Shown: piece after piece, positions 6,217 through 13,095 of the stretch
How the letters are laid out: the number at the start of each line of letters is the position of its first letter
Position numbering within the stretch: the stretch's first letter is position 1
Source of the DNA: SIG636 sp045592105
GTDB lineage: Bacteria; Bacillota; Clostridia; Oscillospirales; CAG-382
DNA: 26,483 nt
Reading direction: 5' to 3'
Assembly: GCA_045592105.1 (NCBI GenBank)
Contig: JAZNUB010000068.1
Span: forward strand, 1-26,483
Position numbers and translations under genes: made by a program
Notes under the pieces: generated by a model
Told to the model about the DNA's origin: nothing
Seen by the model: only the letters and a program-made list of their open reading frames with translations
Databases searched by the model: none

Positions 6217-8787
6217 ATGAAAAAAAGAATAATCAGTTTTTTGCTTGTTCTTGTGATGATTTTGCCCGCGTATACTATTGTTTATGCGGAAGAATCAAGC
6301 ATAGTGGTGCTTTACACAAACGACGTGCATTGCGCTATTGACGACTATGCCGTGTTAGCGGCATACAGGGCAGAGCTTATCTCCAAGGGTAACGCAGTTG
6401 TTACGGTAGATGCGGGCGATGCCATACAGGGCGAGGTAATAGGCACGCAAACGGAAGGGCTTGCGGTGGTTGATATTATGAACGCCGTTGGGTACGATTA
6501 CGCCGTGCCCGGCAACCACGAATATGACTACGGTATGGAAACCTTCCTTGACCTTGCAAACAATCAGGCGGAGTATGAGTACATAAGCTCTAACTTCTAT
6601 GATTTGACAAACCTAAGCCCTGTTTTAAAGCCCTATGGCATTAAAGCAGTAGGCGGCAAGAAGATAGCCTTTGTGGGCATATCCACGCCTGAAACTATAA
6701 GCAAATCCACCCCCTCATACTTCAAGGACGAAAACGGCAACTTTATATACGGCTTTCCCACCGTTGATATGGCGGAAGGAGAGCTTTATGAAACCGTTCA
6801 GGCCAGCGTAAACAGCGCGCTGGCAGAGGGCGCCGATATAGTTGTGGCGGTAGGTCATCTTGGCATAGCCGAAACTACCGAGGGCTGGAAGTCTATCAAC
6901 GTTATAGCAAATACCAACGGTATCGACTATTTTATCGATGCACACTCTCACGAAACCTTTGAAAGCAGTACCTACAAAAACAAGAACGGTGAGGACGTTG
7001 TGCTTACCTCCACAGGCACAAAGTTTGCAAACTTTGGCGCGCTTACCATTAAAAGCAACGGCAACGTTGAGTTCAAGCTTATAAACCCCGACAGCGTAGA
7101 CGTTGATGCAATGTCTGCAAGCGGCAAGGAGGCATACGCTAAAGTTAAAAGCAAGGTGGACGGCTACAACGCCCAAATAGAGGAGCTTTACGGCGCGATA
7201 GGCAGTTCCGAAGCGGAGCTTGTTGTTTCCGATAGCGAAGGCTGGCTTGTTCGCAAGCAGGAAACCAATATGGGCGATTTCGTTACCGATGCATACAGAT
7301 ACGTAACGGGTGCAGACGTTGCAATCTGCAACGGCGGCGGTGTACGCAGTGCCATAACGGTAGGGGACGTATCCAGGAAAACGCTTATGGATATCAACCC
7401 TTGGGGCAACGCAATGTGCGTTGTAGAGATAACGGGTAAGCAGCTTTTATACGTTTTGGAGCATGGTGCGCGCTCTTGCCCCGAATCTTTGGGCGGCTTT
7501 TTCCAGATATCGGGCGCAAGCTTTGAGATACACACCTATAACGAAAGCCCCGTGATAACCGACCAAAACGGTAACTTTATAGGTATAGACGAAACTAAAG
7601 AGCCGCGCGTGCAAAACGTGCTTGTAAACGGTGAAGCTCTTGATTTGGAGAAAAAATATACCGTTGCCGGTAGCCAATACGTGCTTACCGAGGGCGGAGA
7701 TGGGCTTACAATGCTTGAGGGCGCAACCATTGTTGCGAAGGACGGGCTTCCGTGCGATTATGATATGCTTATCAAATACTTTACCGAAGGGCTGGCGGGG
7801 AATATCACCGCCGATATGTACGGCAACCCCGATGGTGATGGCAGAATAGCTATATATACCACGCTTGACAAAGCGGACTACAGCATTAACGTTGGCGAAA
7901 CTATCACTGCAACCGTATTTCCCGAATATTTAGAAAAGCCGATCACCGTAACCTTTGTACCCGAAGAAAGCGGGCGTTACGTGTTTGAAGGGCTTGACCT
8001 TTCGCTTTTGGACACATATTGTGTGTTGTACGAGGTTGGTAACGAGGAGCTGCTTATGTACAGCGATGATGACCTTCTCTTTAATTTCCGCATTGTATAC
8101 GATTTTGAAGCAGGAAAAACCTATCGCTTTGAAGTTGCGTCCTATGAAAGCTGTGAAGCTAAGCTTGATATGGCACTTTCGTGCTATCACTCTTTTGAAG
8201 GCGATACCTGCACTATATGCGGCGAAAAATGCAACCACGCACAGTTAAACGTGGTTGGCAGCTGTGCTTGCGGCGCTAATTATGAGGGTAAGGTACTTGA
8301 AGCTGAGGTGGAGTACACTTATAACAGCAACAGCTTTGATATATACAAATTCGTGCCCGAAGAAAGCAGCCTGTATAATTTCAAATCTACCAATCATACA
8401 AACAACCCTATAATGTTCTTGTGTGACGAAAATGGTTTGTTCATTATTAACCTCGACGATTTGGGAACAGATTGGGATTTCAACGGCAACTATATGCTGG
8501 TTGCGGGCAGAACGTACTACCTTCTTTTATTGGATTACGGTGATGAACCGTTCTATAACTTCTCGGTAAAATGCTTGAACCGTACCTTAGGGGACGTAAA
8601 CAACGATGGTGAATTGGATAATCTTGATGCATCCGCTATCCTTAAGTACGATGCCGGCATTACGGATTTTGAAGACGATGTTTTTGAGATAGCAGATTTG
8701 AATATGGACGGCTATATAGACAACCTTGATGCCGCGCTTGCGCTGAAATATGATGCAGGTATATTAGATTGGGATGATCTTATCTAA
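6217..8787 (+). CDS. Secreted 5'-nucleotidase/metallophosphatase with dockerin
   Basis: The 856-residue protein has a signal peptide (cleavage likely after VYA, residue 24). A calcineurin-like metallophosphatase domain follows: TNDVH (34-38), DAGDAIQGE (65-73), GNHE (99-102), VGHLG and DAHSHE, all metal ligands present. The 5'-nucleotidase C-terminal domain contains NGGGVR at about 372-377 and DINPWGN, which form the nucleoside pocket in this family. After about residue 530 there are two beta-sandwich modules, each with a VPEESGRY/VPEESSLY phrase, resembling pre-peptidase C-terminal (PPC) domains. Between them is a Cys-rich stretch (CTICG, CACG). The end (about 792-856) is a type I dockerin with two calcium-loop repeats (GDVNNDGELDNLDA and ADLNMDGYIDNLDA). 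It should release phosphate and nucleosides from extracellular nucleotides while docked on a cohesin partner. It has its own promoter. The family is certain; the exact substrate is not. Confidence 0.95.
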   Translation: MKKRIISFLLVLVMILPAYTIVYAEESSIVVLYTNDVHCAIDDYAVLAAYRAELISKGNAVVTVDAGDAIQGEVIGTQTEGLAVVDIMNAVGYDYAVPGNHEYDYGMETFLDLANNQAEYEYISSNFYDLTNLSPVLKPYGIKAVGGKKIAFVGISTPETISKSTPSYFKDENGNFIYGFPTVDMAEGELYETVQASVNSALAEGADIVVAVGHLGIAETTEGWKSINVIANTNGIDYFIDAHSHETFESSTYKNKNGEDVVLTSTGTKFANFGALTIKSNGNVEFKLINPDSVDVDAMSASGKEAYAKVKSKVDGYNAQIEELYGAIGSSEAELVVSDSEGWLVRKQETNMGDFVTDAYRYVTGADVAICNGGGVRSAITVGDVSRKTLMDINPWGNAMCVVEITGKQLLYVLEHGARSCPESLGGFFQISGASFEIHTYNESPVITDQNGNFIGIDETKEPRVQNVLVNGEALDLEKKYTVAGSQYVLTEGGDGLTMLEGATIVAKDGLPCDYDMLIKYFTEGLAGNITADMYGNPDGDGRIAIYTTLDKADYSINVGETITATVFPEYLEKPITVTFVPEESGRYVFEGLDLSLLDTYCVLYEVGNEELLMYSDDDLLFNFRIVYDFEAGKTYRFEVASYESCEAKLDMALSCYHSFEGDTCTICGEKCNHAQLNVVGSCACGANYEGKVLEAEVEYTYNSNSFDIYKFVPEESSLYNFKSTNHTNNPIMFLCDENGLFIINLDDLGTDWDFNGNYMLVAGRTYYLLLLDYGDEPFYNFSVKCLNRTLGDVNNDGELDNLDASAILKYDAGITDFEDDVFEIADLNMDGYIDNLDAALALKYDAGILDWDDLI

Positions 8788-8936
8788 AAAACACCACCAA
8801 AACCACCCGTTTCCCCACACTTTTCCAAAACTACCACACCAAATATTTGCAAAAGTGTGTGTACTTGGGTTTGTTAAAGGATTATAATTTATATGTAAAA
8901 TGATATCCATAAACAAAACATTTTAGGAGGTTTATT

Positions 8937-9506
8937 ATGGGAATTTTTGATAAACTTAAAAACAATGCAAGCTCTGCGATAAGCAACGCAGTTTCTAATC
9001 TCGGCAACAAAAGCGAAACCTTTACCTTCAGCGCACTTCCCGAAAGCCTTGCGGAAATGCAAGCTCTTCCCGAAGCAAAGCTGGATACCCCGTTTAAAAC
9101 CGCGGCGCTTACAGTTTGCGCGCTTTGCGCTTACGCGGCAGATAGGCAGATAGGCACCGAGATGCTTAACTGGCTTCGCGGTCCTCGCCCTTTAAGCGGT
9201 GTTGATATTTCCTTCCTTAACGATCGCTTCCGTGATGGGAAAACCTACGTTCCTTTTTCCTATTTCGAGGGTGCAACCCCCGACAACAATTATACCCCTG
9301 CAGAGCCGTTTAAGATAACCATCTCCACCAACCCTTATTCCGATGCTAACGAGGGCTATATGAAGCTGTTTATTAAAAGCGGCGGTGCGGACAACGCGCG
9401 CGAGGTAGTTCTACGCAAGAGAGGTAGCGATGGGGTTTGGTTCTTGTGGGAGCAGATGCTTCTTCCCGATATCCGCACCCCCAAAGCGGCAGACCCTTGG
9501 GCATAA
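8937..9506 (+). CDS. DUF6935-like protein
   Basis: The 189-residue protein starts MGIFDKLKNNASSAISNAVS, an amphipathic helical N-terminus, then has a compact domain with PESLAEMQALPEAKLDTPFK and an ending KAADPWA. I recognise this layout as the clostridial family labelled DUF6935, from memory only. There is no signal peptide or membrane segment, so it is probably cytoplasmic. AGGAGG (8925-8930) lies 6 nt before the ATG. It is the first of three closely spaced genes, the next starting 16 nt after its stop. The 149-bp gap upstream holds a 9-bp inverted repeat (CACACTTTT at 8816-8824, AAAAGTGTG at 8851-8859) and a TATAAT at 8883-8888 without a good -35, so the promoter is uncertain. The function is unknown. 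Confidence 0.85.
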   Translation: MGIFDKLKNNASSAISNAVSNLGNKSETFTFSALPESLAEMQALPEAKLDTPFKTAALTVCALCAYAADRQIGTEMLNWLRGPRPLSGVDISFLNDRFRDGKTYVPFSYFEGATPDNNYTPAEPFKITISTNPYSDANEGYMKLFIKSGGADNAREVVLRKRGSDGVWFLWEQMLLPDIRTPKAADPWA

Positions 9507-9522
9507 GCTTGGAGCTTGAGTG

Positions 9523-10062
9523 ATGGGATATCTTGCAGTGGTTGTTGCCGTGCTTTTATGCGGCGGCGCTTTTGCGGCGTTTGGCTGTTGCGATAGCGAA
9601 GCCGACACGGTTTTTGATGCGGGAGAGATAACTGTTGCCGTGCCCAACGGTTGGAAGGCTTTTGGCAGCATTGACGTGCACGCTGAGGAAAACGGCGCTG
9701 TAAGCAAGTCGTCCGTTATCGTTTGCAAGGGTGGCACCTATGATACCGATATTTTTACAAAACCGTACGTTAAGCTTGATTACAGGGGCAAGGATATTTA
9801 TTTGGCACCGCCTTTAAAGGTGTTTTACGATAATATTGTTGACCTTGCTCCGTTGGAGCTTGGCGGGCACACGTGGGAATGCTTTTCCTTTGATAGTTTG
9901 GGGTACCCAATGGTTATGCTTTATGTAGACGAGGGTGATGACCAGTATTTGGTAACAATCTCCTGCGGGCTTGGCGAGGATGCCATTAGCCTTAACGATG
10001 CTGAGGTTAAGAGGATAATTGCAAGCCTTACCGTTAAGGGTTTAAACGGCGGTGGCGTATGA
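9523..10062 (+). CDS. Membrane-anchored or lipoprotein-like protein, unknown
   Basis: The 179-residue product begins with a hydrophobic stretch (MGYLAVVVAVLLCGGAFAAF) followed by GCC, so it is either an exported lipoprotein with a poor lipobox (AFGC) or a single-pass anchored protein. No Lys or Arg precedes the hydrophobic stretch, which is unusual. The exported part holds ITVAVPNGWKAF and a conserved-looking HTWECFSFDSLGYP, typical of small beta-rich lipoprotein domains that I cannot name. GGAG (9511-9514) is 8 nt before the ATG at 9523. A GTG at 9520 is an alternative start, and TGA at 9517-9519 closes the frame upstream. It is the middle gene of the 8937-10553 unit and overlaps the next gene by 4 nt, so the three products probably act in one process. 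Confidence 0.8.
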   Translation: MGYLAVVVAVLLCGGAFAAFGCCDSEADTVFDAGEITVAVPNGWKAFGSIDVHAEENGAVSKSSVIVCKGGTYDTDIFTKPYVKLDYRGKDIYLAPPLKVFYDNIVDLAPLELGGHTWECFSFDSLGYPMVMLYVDEGDDQYLVTISCGLGEDAISLNDAEVKRIIASLTVKGLNGGGV

Positions 10063-10553
10063 AGTACATATTAAAAAGGCTTTTTGGCAAAAGGTTGCCT
10101 GATAGACCTGAGGATTGCGTGGATGGCGGCGTGAGGATCAATAACTGTACCGATGCGCCGAAGGTTATATACAGCACCAAGCCTGTTGCGTTTGAATGCC
10201 ACCTGTCAACCGTTACAATGGTAGATCTTGCGGTGGAAAGAAGCTTGTTTAAGCTAAAGGCAAGGCTTGAGAACGGCGTGGTTGCCGTTAGCTACCAAAG
10301 CTATACCGAAAGCAAAAGCTTTACAGCCGCCCCCTCTTTTATGGACGAGCTGCAAAGCATTATATCCCGCTTTGATTTTGCGCAGTTTAACGGGCACAAT
10401 ATGCGCGTAAGCGGGCTGCCCGATATGTTTGGTGCGTATCTCAGCGTGGATTACCAAAGCGGCGAGAGGATAAGCGCAAGCAATAATCAGGATTGCTTTA
10501 TCCCGCCTGATGCTATTCCTTTGCTAATATCGCTTTTTAAAGGCGCATTTTAA
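10059..10553 (+). CDS. Conserved small cytoplasmic protein, unknown
   Basis: The 164-residue product has a basic N-terminus (MKYILKRLFGKRLPDRPED) and a single alpha/beta-like domain. Features include DGGVRINNCTDAPKVIYS, many Ser/Thr, and a GLPDMFGAYLSVDYQSGERIS hairpin-like region. There is no signal peptide. I recognise no family. Its ATG overlaps the upstream TGA (ATGA at 10059-10062), which indicates translational coupling with the membrane-anchored protein. The shared promoter and the terminator at 10573-10615 close the three-gene unit. Frame, codon use and coupling make it a real gene; no function can be given from the sequence. Confidence 0.8.
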   Translation: MKYILKRLFGKRLPDRPEDCVDGGVRINNCTDAPKVIYSTKPVAFECHLSTVTMVDLAVERSLFKLKARLENGVVAVSYQSYTESKSFTAAPSFMDELQSIISRFDFAQFNGHNMRVSGLPDMFGAYLSVDYQSGERISASNNQDCFIPPDAIPLLISLFKGAF

Positions 10554-10572
10554 AAACGAATAACAAATAATT

Positions 10573-10615
10573 AAAGGCGTTAGAGCTACATTTCAGCTCC
10601 AACGCCTTTCTTTGT
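10573..10615. terminator. Bidirectional terminator
   Basis: AAAGGCGTTAGAGCT (10573-10587) pairs with AGCTCCAACGCCTTT (10595-10609) with one mismatch and a 7-nt loop. CTTTGTTT follows on the + strand and AATTATTTGTTATT on the - strand. It closes both the 8937-10553 operon and the convergent toxin-antitoxin pair. Confidence 0.88.
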
Positions 10616-10681
10616 TTATTAAAAATGTGGTTTTATAATTACACCGGTAGTTCTCTATCGAAAAAATTGGTTAAATTTTCG

Positions 10682-10945
10682 CTAATTGTAGATATCGCGC
10701 TTGTGCCCTATGGCGACAACCAATATCAACACCTTATCATCCTCAATCTCACACAACACACGATAATCCCCGATTCGGTAGCACCATTGCCCACTTCTGT
10801 TTGCAACCAACGGCTTACCGTGCGCTCGCGGGTCCGAACAACTAACAAGATTTTTCTTTATCCAAGACAGTATAAGCTTTGCGGTTGTGTGGTCTGCCTT
10901 TTTTAAAAACTTCAAAGCTTTATCGGTAAACTCAACCTTATACAT
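10682..10945 (-). CDS. relE: RelE-family toxin (type II TA)
   Basis: The 87-residue product has the RelE/ParE fold signature. MYKVEFTDKALKFLKK starts the N-terminal strand and helix. GQWCYRIGDYRVLCEI and VAIGHKRDIYN form the catalytic C-terminal sheet, with the Arg residues, the His in GHKR and the last Tyr being those that RelE-type ribosome-dependent mRNA interferases use. The length is typical. The ATG overlaps the antitoxin stop by 8 nt (ATGTATAA), the usual antitoxin-first arrangement with coupled translation. It should cut mRNA at the ribosome when the antitoxin is degraded. It looks intact, so the pair is probably active. Confidence 0.92.
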   Translation of the reverse strand: MYKVEFTDKALKFLKKADHTTAKLILSWIKKNLVSCSDPRAHGKPLVANRSGQWCYRIGDYRVLCEIEDDKVLILVVAIGHKRDIYN

Positions 10946-11162
10946 CTAACCCAAGCTCTCTTTCAACATCTTCAAAGGAATAAGATATGGGGTTTTTGCG
11001 ATAATCAGCAATAGCTGCCTCGTAAGCTTTTAAATCGTGCTCGTCCTCAATTCGCTCAAGCACGCTTTTCCTTAACAACTCCGATACGGTAATACCGTGC
11101 ATATCCGCGTATGCCTTTATAAGCTCGCTTTCGTTTGGAGATAATCTTAAAGAGATAGTCAT
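10938..11162 (-). CDS. relB: RelB/DUF6290-type antitoxin
   Basis: The 74-residue product starts MTISLRLSPNESELIKAYAD, a ribbon-helix-helix DNA-binding N-terminus. The second helix is HGITVSELLRKSVLERI, followed by an acidic tail (EAAIADYRKNPISYSFEDVE) that would wrap the toxin. The open frame extends further upstream (to 11267), but the ATG at 11162 is the real start: GGAGG lies 7 nt before it and the RHH motif begins there. The product should bind and neutralise the RelE toxin and repress its own promoter with it, through the 23-bp palindrome just upstream. DUF6290 is the family name I recall for this antitoxin group. Confidence 0.9.
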   Translation of the reverse strand: MTISLRLSPNESELIKAYADMHGITVSELLRKSVLERIEDEHDLKAYEAAIADYRKNPISYSFEDVERELGLDV

Positions 11163-11174
11163 ATCCTCGCCTCC

Positions 11175-11213
11175 TTTGTAATACATAGTATTACAAAATG
11201 TTGCTTTTGTCAA
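11175..11213 (-). promoter_or_regulatory. RelBE promoter with palindromic operator
   Basis: On the - strand, TTGACA (11213-11208), a 17-bp spacer and TACTAT (11190-11185). The -10 sits at the centre of a perfect inverted repeat TTTGTAATAC-ATA-GTATTACAAA (11175-11197), which fits autoregulation by the ribbon-helix-helix antitoxin. Confidence 0.85.
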
Positions 11214-11253
11214 TAGTTTCTGCAAAATATCCAAAAATAATACCACTTGTTTT

Positions 11254-11294
11254 AAGAGCTGTAGCAAATTTTACCCTTTTGCTACAGCTCTTTT
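11254..11294. terminator. Strong hairpin, probable terminator
   Basis: AAGAGCTGTAGCAAA (11254-11268) and TTTGCTACAGCTCTT (11278-11292) form a perfect 15-bp stem with a 9-nt loop. A short T-run follows only on the + strand; the - strand has no U-tract, so its strength for the leftward gene ending at 11311 is uncertain. Confidence 0.65.
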
Positions 11295-11310
11295 GCAATT
11301 TATTAAAAAA

Positions 11311-11769
11311 CTAATCCGCTTTAGTAAACCTTGTTGTGAACATGTTGATAAAACCGTTTTCGTCCGATGATTTCAACCAAGGGTCTGCCGTTTCGCCGCA
11401 CACCTCGCCCTCAATTTCAGAGTTGTACCAAAAATCGCCGTCGCGTTCCTCCCAACAGAGGGGCTTATCCATCAGCATACCGTCCATAAGCTTTATCGCG
11501 CCGGAGCTTACAGCCGCATCAATCTCTTCTTGTGTTGCGCCTGCGGGGATAGGCATAAGGATATACATTTTACCATCCTCGCATATCTTAAGCTGTGTAC
11601 CTATCATAAGAGTTCTTTCCTTCAGCTCGTCCGCAACAGCCTCTTCGTCCGTTTCGTCAATATAAGGCATAGGCGAATTAAGATACTCCTCTGCGGATAG
11701 ATAAACATAATTGTCGTTCTCGTCCATTACGCCAATTGAGTGAAAAAACCATTTTCCAAGATAGCTCAT
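11311..11769 (-). CDS. Conserved small soluble protein, unknown
   Basis: The 152-residue acidic product begins MSYLGKWFFHSIGVMDENDN and continues with EEYLNSPMPYIDETDEEA, an IPAGATQEEIDAAVSSGAI segment and an ADPWLKSSDENGF region near the end. The opening YLGKW and the alternating strand pattern suggest a small lipocalin-like or extracytoplasmic-type barrel, but there is no signal peptide, so a cytoplasmic location is expected. I have the impression that such proteins are common and unnamed in Oscillospirales. GGAGG lies 8 nt before the ATG. It is transcribed away from the 7TM-LuxR regulator gene across a shared 234-bp region, so that regulator may control it. The function is unknown. Confidence 0.85.
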   Translation of the reverse strand: MSYLGKWFFHSIGVMDENDNYVYLSAEEYLNSPMPYIDETDEEAVADELKERTLMIGTQLKICEDGKMYILMPIPAGATQEEIDAAVSSGAIKLMDGMLMDKPLCWEERDGDFWYNSEIEGEVCGETADPWLKSSDENGFINMFTTRFTKAD

Positions 11770-11799
11770 AATAAACCTCCGTTTAAATTAAAGTGGGGA

Positions 11800-11827
11800 A
11801 GTGCGGTATTTGATTAAAAGCCGCACT
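11800..11827. other. Inverted repeat between divergent genes
   Basis: AGTGCGG (11800-11806) and CCGCACT (11821-11827) are inverted around 14 nt. The right arm ends 2 bp before the -35 box of the rightward promoter at 11829, so it could be a regulator site for either divergent gene. A 7-bp arm alone is weak evidence. Confidence 0.4.
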
Positions 11828-11828
11828 A

Positions 11829-11857
11829 TTGACTAATTGATGATAATGTGGTATATT
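11829..11857 (+). promoter_or_regulatory. Promoter of the 7TM-LuxR gene
   Basis: TTGACT (11829-11834), a 17-bp spacer and TATATT (11852-11857). Transcription would start near 11864, leaving a leader of about 140 nt with unusual G/T-rich direct repeats. Confidence 0.7.
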
Positions 11858-11907
11858 AATTAATACACTACGTTATTTTAAGTTTACACCTGCTTGCCCT
11901 TTTTGTC

Positions 11908-11957
11908 GCCACACTTTGATTGTTTTTTGGTGTGGCACGGTTTGTTTTTTGGTGTGG
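11908..11957 (+). other. Leader with direct repeats and competing hairpin
   Basis: A 16-bp phrase TTGTTTTTTGGTGTGG occurs at 11920-11935 and again at 11942-11957. GCCACAC at 11908-11914 pairs perfectly with GTGTGGC at 11930-11936 in the first copy; the second copy offers GTGTGG as a rival partner. This could be a leader control structure or a simple duplication. Confidence 0.45.
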
Positions 11958-12003
11958 GGTAGGTGTGGGTGCAACAAAAAATGCCGAAAGGAGGGGGGAG
12001 TAT

Positions 12004-13032
12004 ATGAAAAAGCTATCTTTAGCGTGCTTGCTGTTGCCGCTTGTGTTTGCGCTTGCAGGCTGTGGCGTTGTTGGCGATAAAACCGCCAACCTTTCTTCCG
12101 TATACTGCGTTACTGCTGTATTGGCTTTGGTTGTGCTTGCGGGCTACTGCTTTTTGGCAAAGAAGAAGGATTTGTGGTGCCTTTTGCTTTTCTCTTCTGT
12201 TTTGGTGGTTAATCTTGGGTATTTGTGGCTGTCCGTTTCGGGTACGCTAAGTATGGCACTTATTGCAAACAGGGTTGCATACCTCGGCTCTGTATTCCTG
12301 CCGTTTTCTATGTTTATGATTACGCTTAACACCATCAAGGTTAAGTGCAAGCGGTGGGTGGTATTTTTGCTTTTGGGCATCAGCGGCGTTGTGTTTTTGG
12401 TTGCCGCAAGCCCCGGATACCTTGATATTTATTATAAGCAGGTGGAGCTGGAGGTTGTAAACGGCTTTGCAACGCTTAAAAAGGTGTACGGACCTTTGCA
12501 CGGCGTTTATCTGGTATACCTTGTTGGGTATTTTGCAGCTATGGTTTATGCCATTGTTTATGCATATCGAAAAAAGGCTGCGGAGAACAAGGTGTATACC
12601 GTTATGCTGGCTCTTGCGGTGTTTGTAAATATTGGCGTTTGGTTTATAGAGCAGCTTGTTAGCATAGATTTTGAGGTGCTTTCTGTTTCCTATATAATAA
12701 GCGAGCTGTTTTTGCTTGGGCTTACAATGCTTGAAGCGGAGCATAACAGGCTTAAAGCGCAGGCAAACGATGCTGTTGTGCCGCAAGCCGCTTTGCCTAA
12801 GCTTGCCGTAAGTGAAGAGTGCTTGCAGATATACAAAGCAGGGCTGGCAGAGCTTACGAAAACCGAACGTATAATATACAACGCTTATGTTGAAGGGAAG
12901 TCCACAAAAGAGGTATTGGAGCAGTTAAATATTAAGGAAAACACCCTAAAGTTTCATAACAAAAACATCTACGGCAAGCTTGGGGTATCCTCCCGCAAGC
13001 AGTTGGTGGAGTTGTCGAGAGTAATAAAGTAA
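12004..13032 (+). CDS. 7TM membrane sensor fused to LuxR DNA-binding domain
   Basis: The 342-residue product starts with MKKLSLACLLLPLVFALAGC, a signal with a LAGC lipobox (Cys20). Then come seven hydrophobic segments between about residues 30 and 250, including YCVTAVLALVVLAGYCFL, LWCLLLFSSVLVVNLGYLWL and VYLVYLVGYFAAMVYAIVYAY. Their order and the short loops resemble the 7TM sensor region of some histidine kinases. There is no kinase domain. The C-terminus (about 284-342) is a LuxR/GerE helix-turn-helix: LTKTERIIYNAYVEGKSTKE and TLKFHNKNIYGKLGVSSRKQ. It is therefore a likely one-component receptor that would bind DNA from the membrane. GGAGG (11990-11994) favours the ATG at 12004 over an upstream in-frame ATG at 11920. 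The ligand and target genes are unknown; the divergent gene at 11311 is a candidate. Confidence 0.88.
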   Translation: MKKLSLACLLLPLVFALAGCGVVGDKTANLSSVYCVTAVLALVVLAGYCFLAKKKDLWCLLLFSSVLVVNLGYLWLSVSGTLSMALIANRVAYLGSVFLPFSMFMITLNTIKVKCKRWVVFLLLGISGVVFLVAASPGYLDIYYKQVELEVVNGFATLKKVYGPLHGVYLVYLVGYFAAMVYAIVYAYRKKAAENKVYTVMLALAVFVNIGVWFIEQLVSIDFEVLSVSYIISELFLLGLTMLEAEHNRLKAQANDAVVPQAALPKLAVSEECLQIYKAGLAELTKTERIIYNAYVEGKSTKEVLEQLNIKENTLKFHNKNIYGKLGVSSRKQLVELSRVIK

Positions 13033-13040
13033 ATATAATC

Positions 13041-13075
13041 AAATCCGCCCTGCCTTATTAGGCAGGGCGGATTTT
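13041..13075. terminator. Strong bidirectional terminator
   Basis: AAATCCGCCCTGCC (13041-13054) pairs perfectly with GGCAGGGCGGATTT (13061-13074) around TTATTA. It sits between the convergent LuxR-type gene and pckA and has T-rich flanks on both sides. Confidence 0.9.
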
Positions 13076-13095
13076 CATAAGTTGTATGGTTTAGA

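Noticed and set aside
10625..10906. A 93-codon + strand frame opposite the toxin gene
   Set aside because: The - strand frame is a clear RelE toxin coupled to its antitoxin; the + frame has no ribosome site or motif.
11163..11267. N-terminal extension of the antitoxin frame
   Set aside because: It would cover the promoter and operator, lacks a ribosome site, and the ribbon-helix-helix motif starts at the ATG at 11162.
11920..12003. N-terminal extension of the 7TM-LuxR frame
   Set aside because: The segment translates the G/T-rich leader repeats. The strong GGAGG site and signal sequence support the ATG at 12004.
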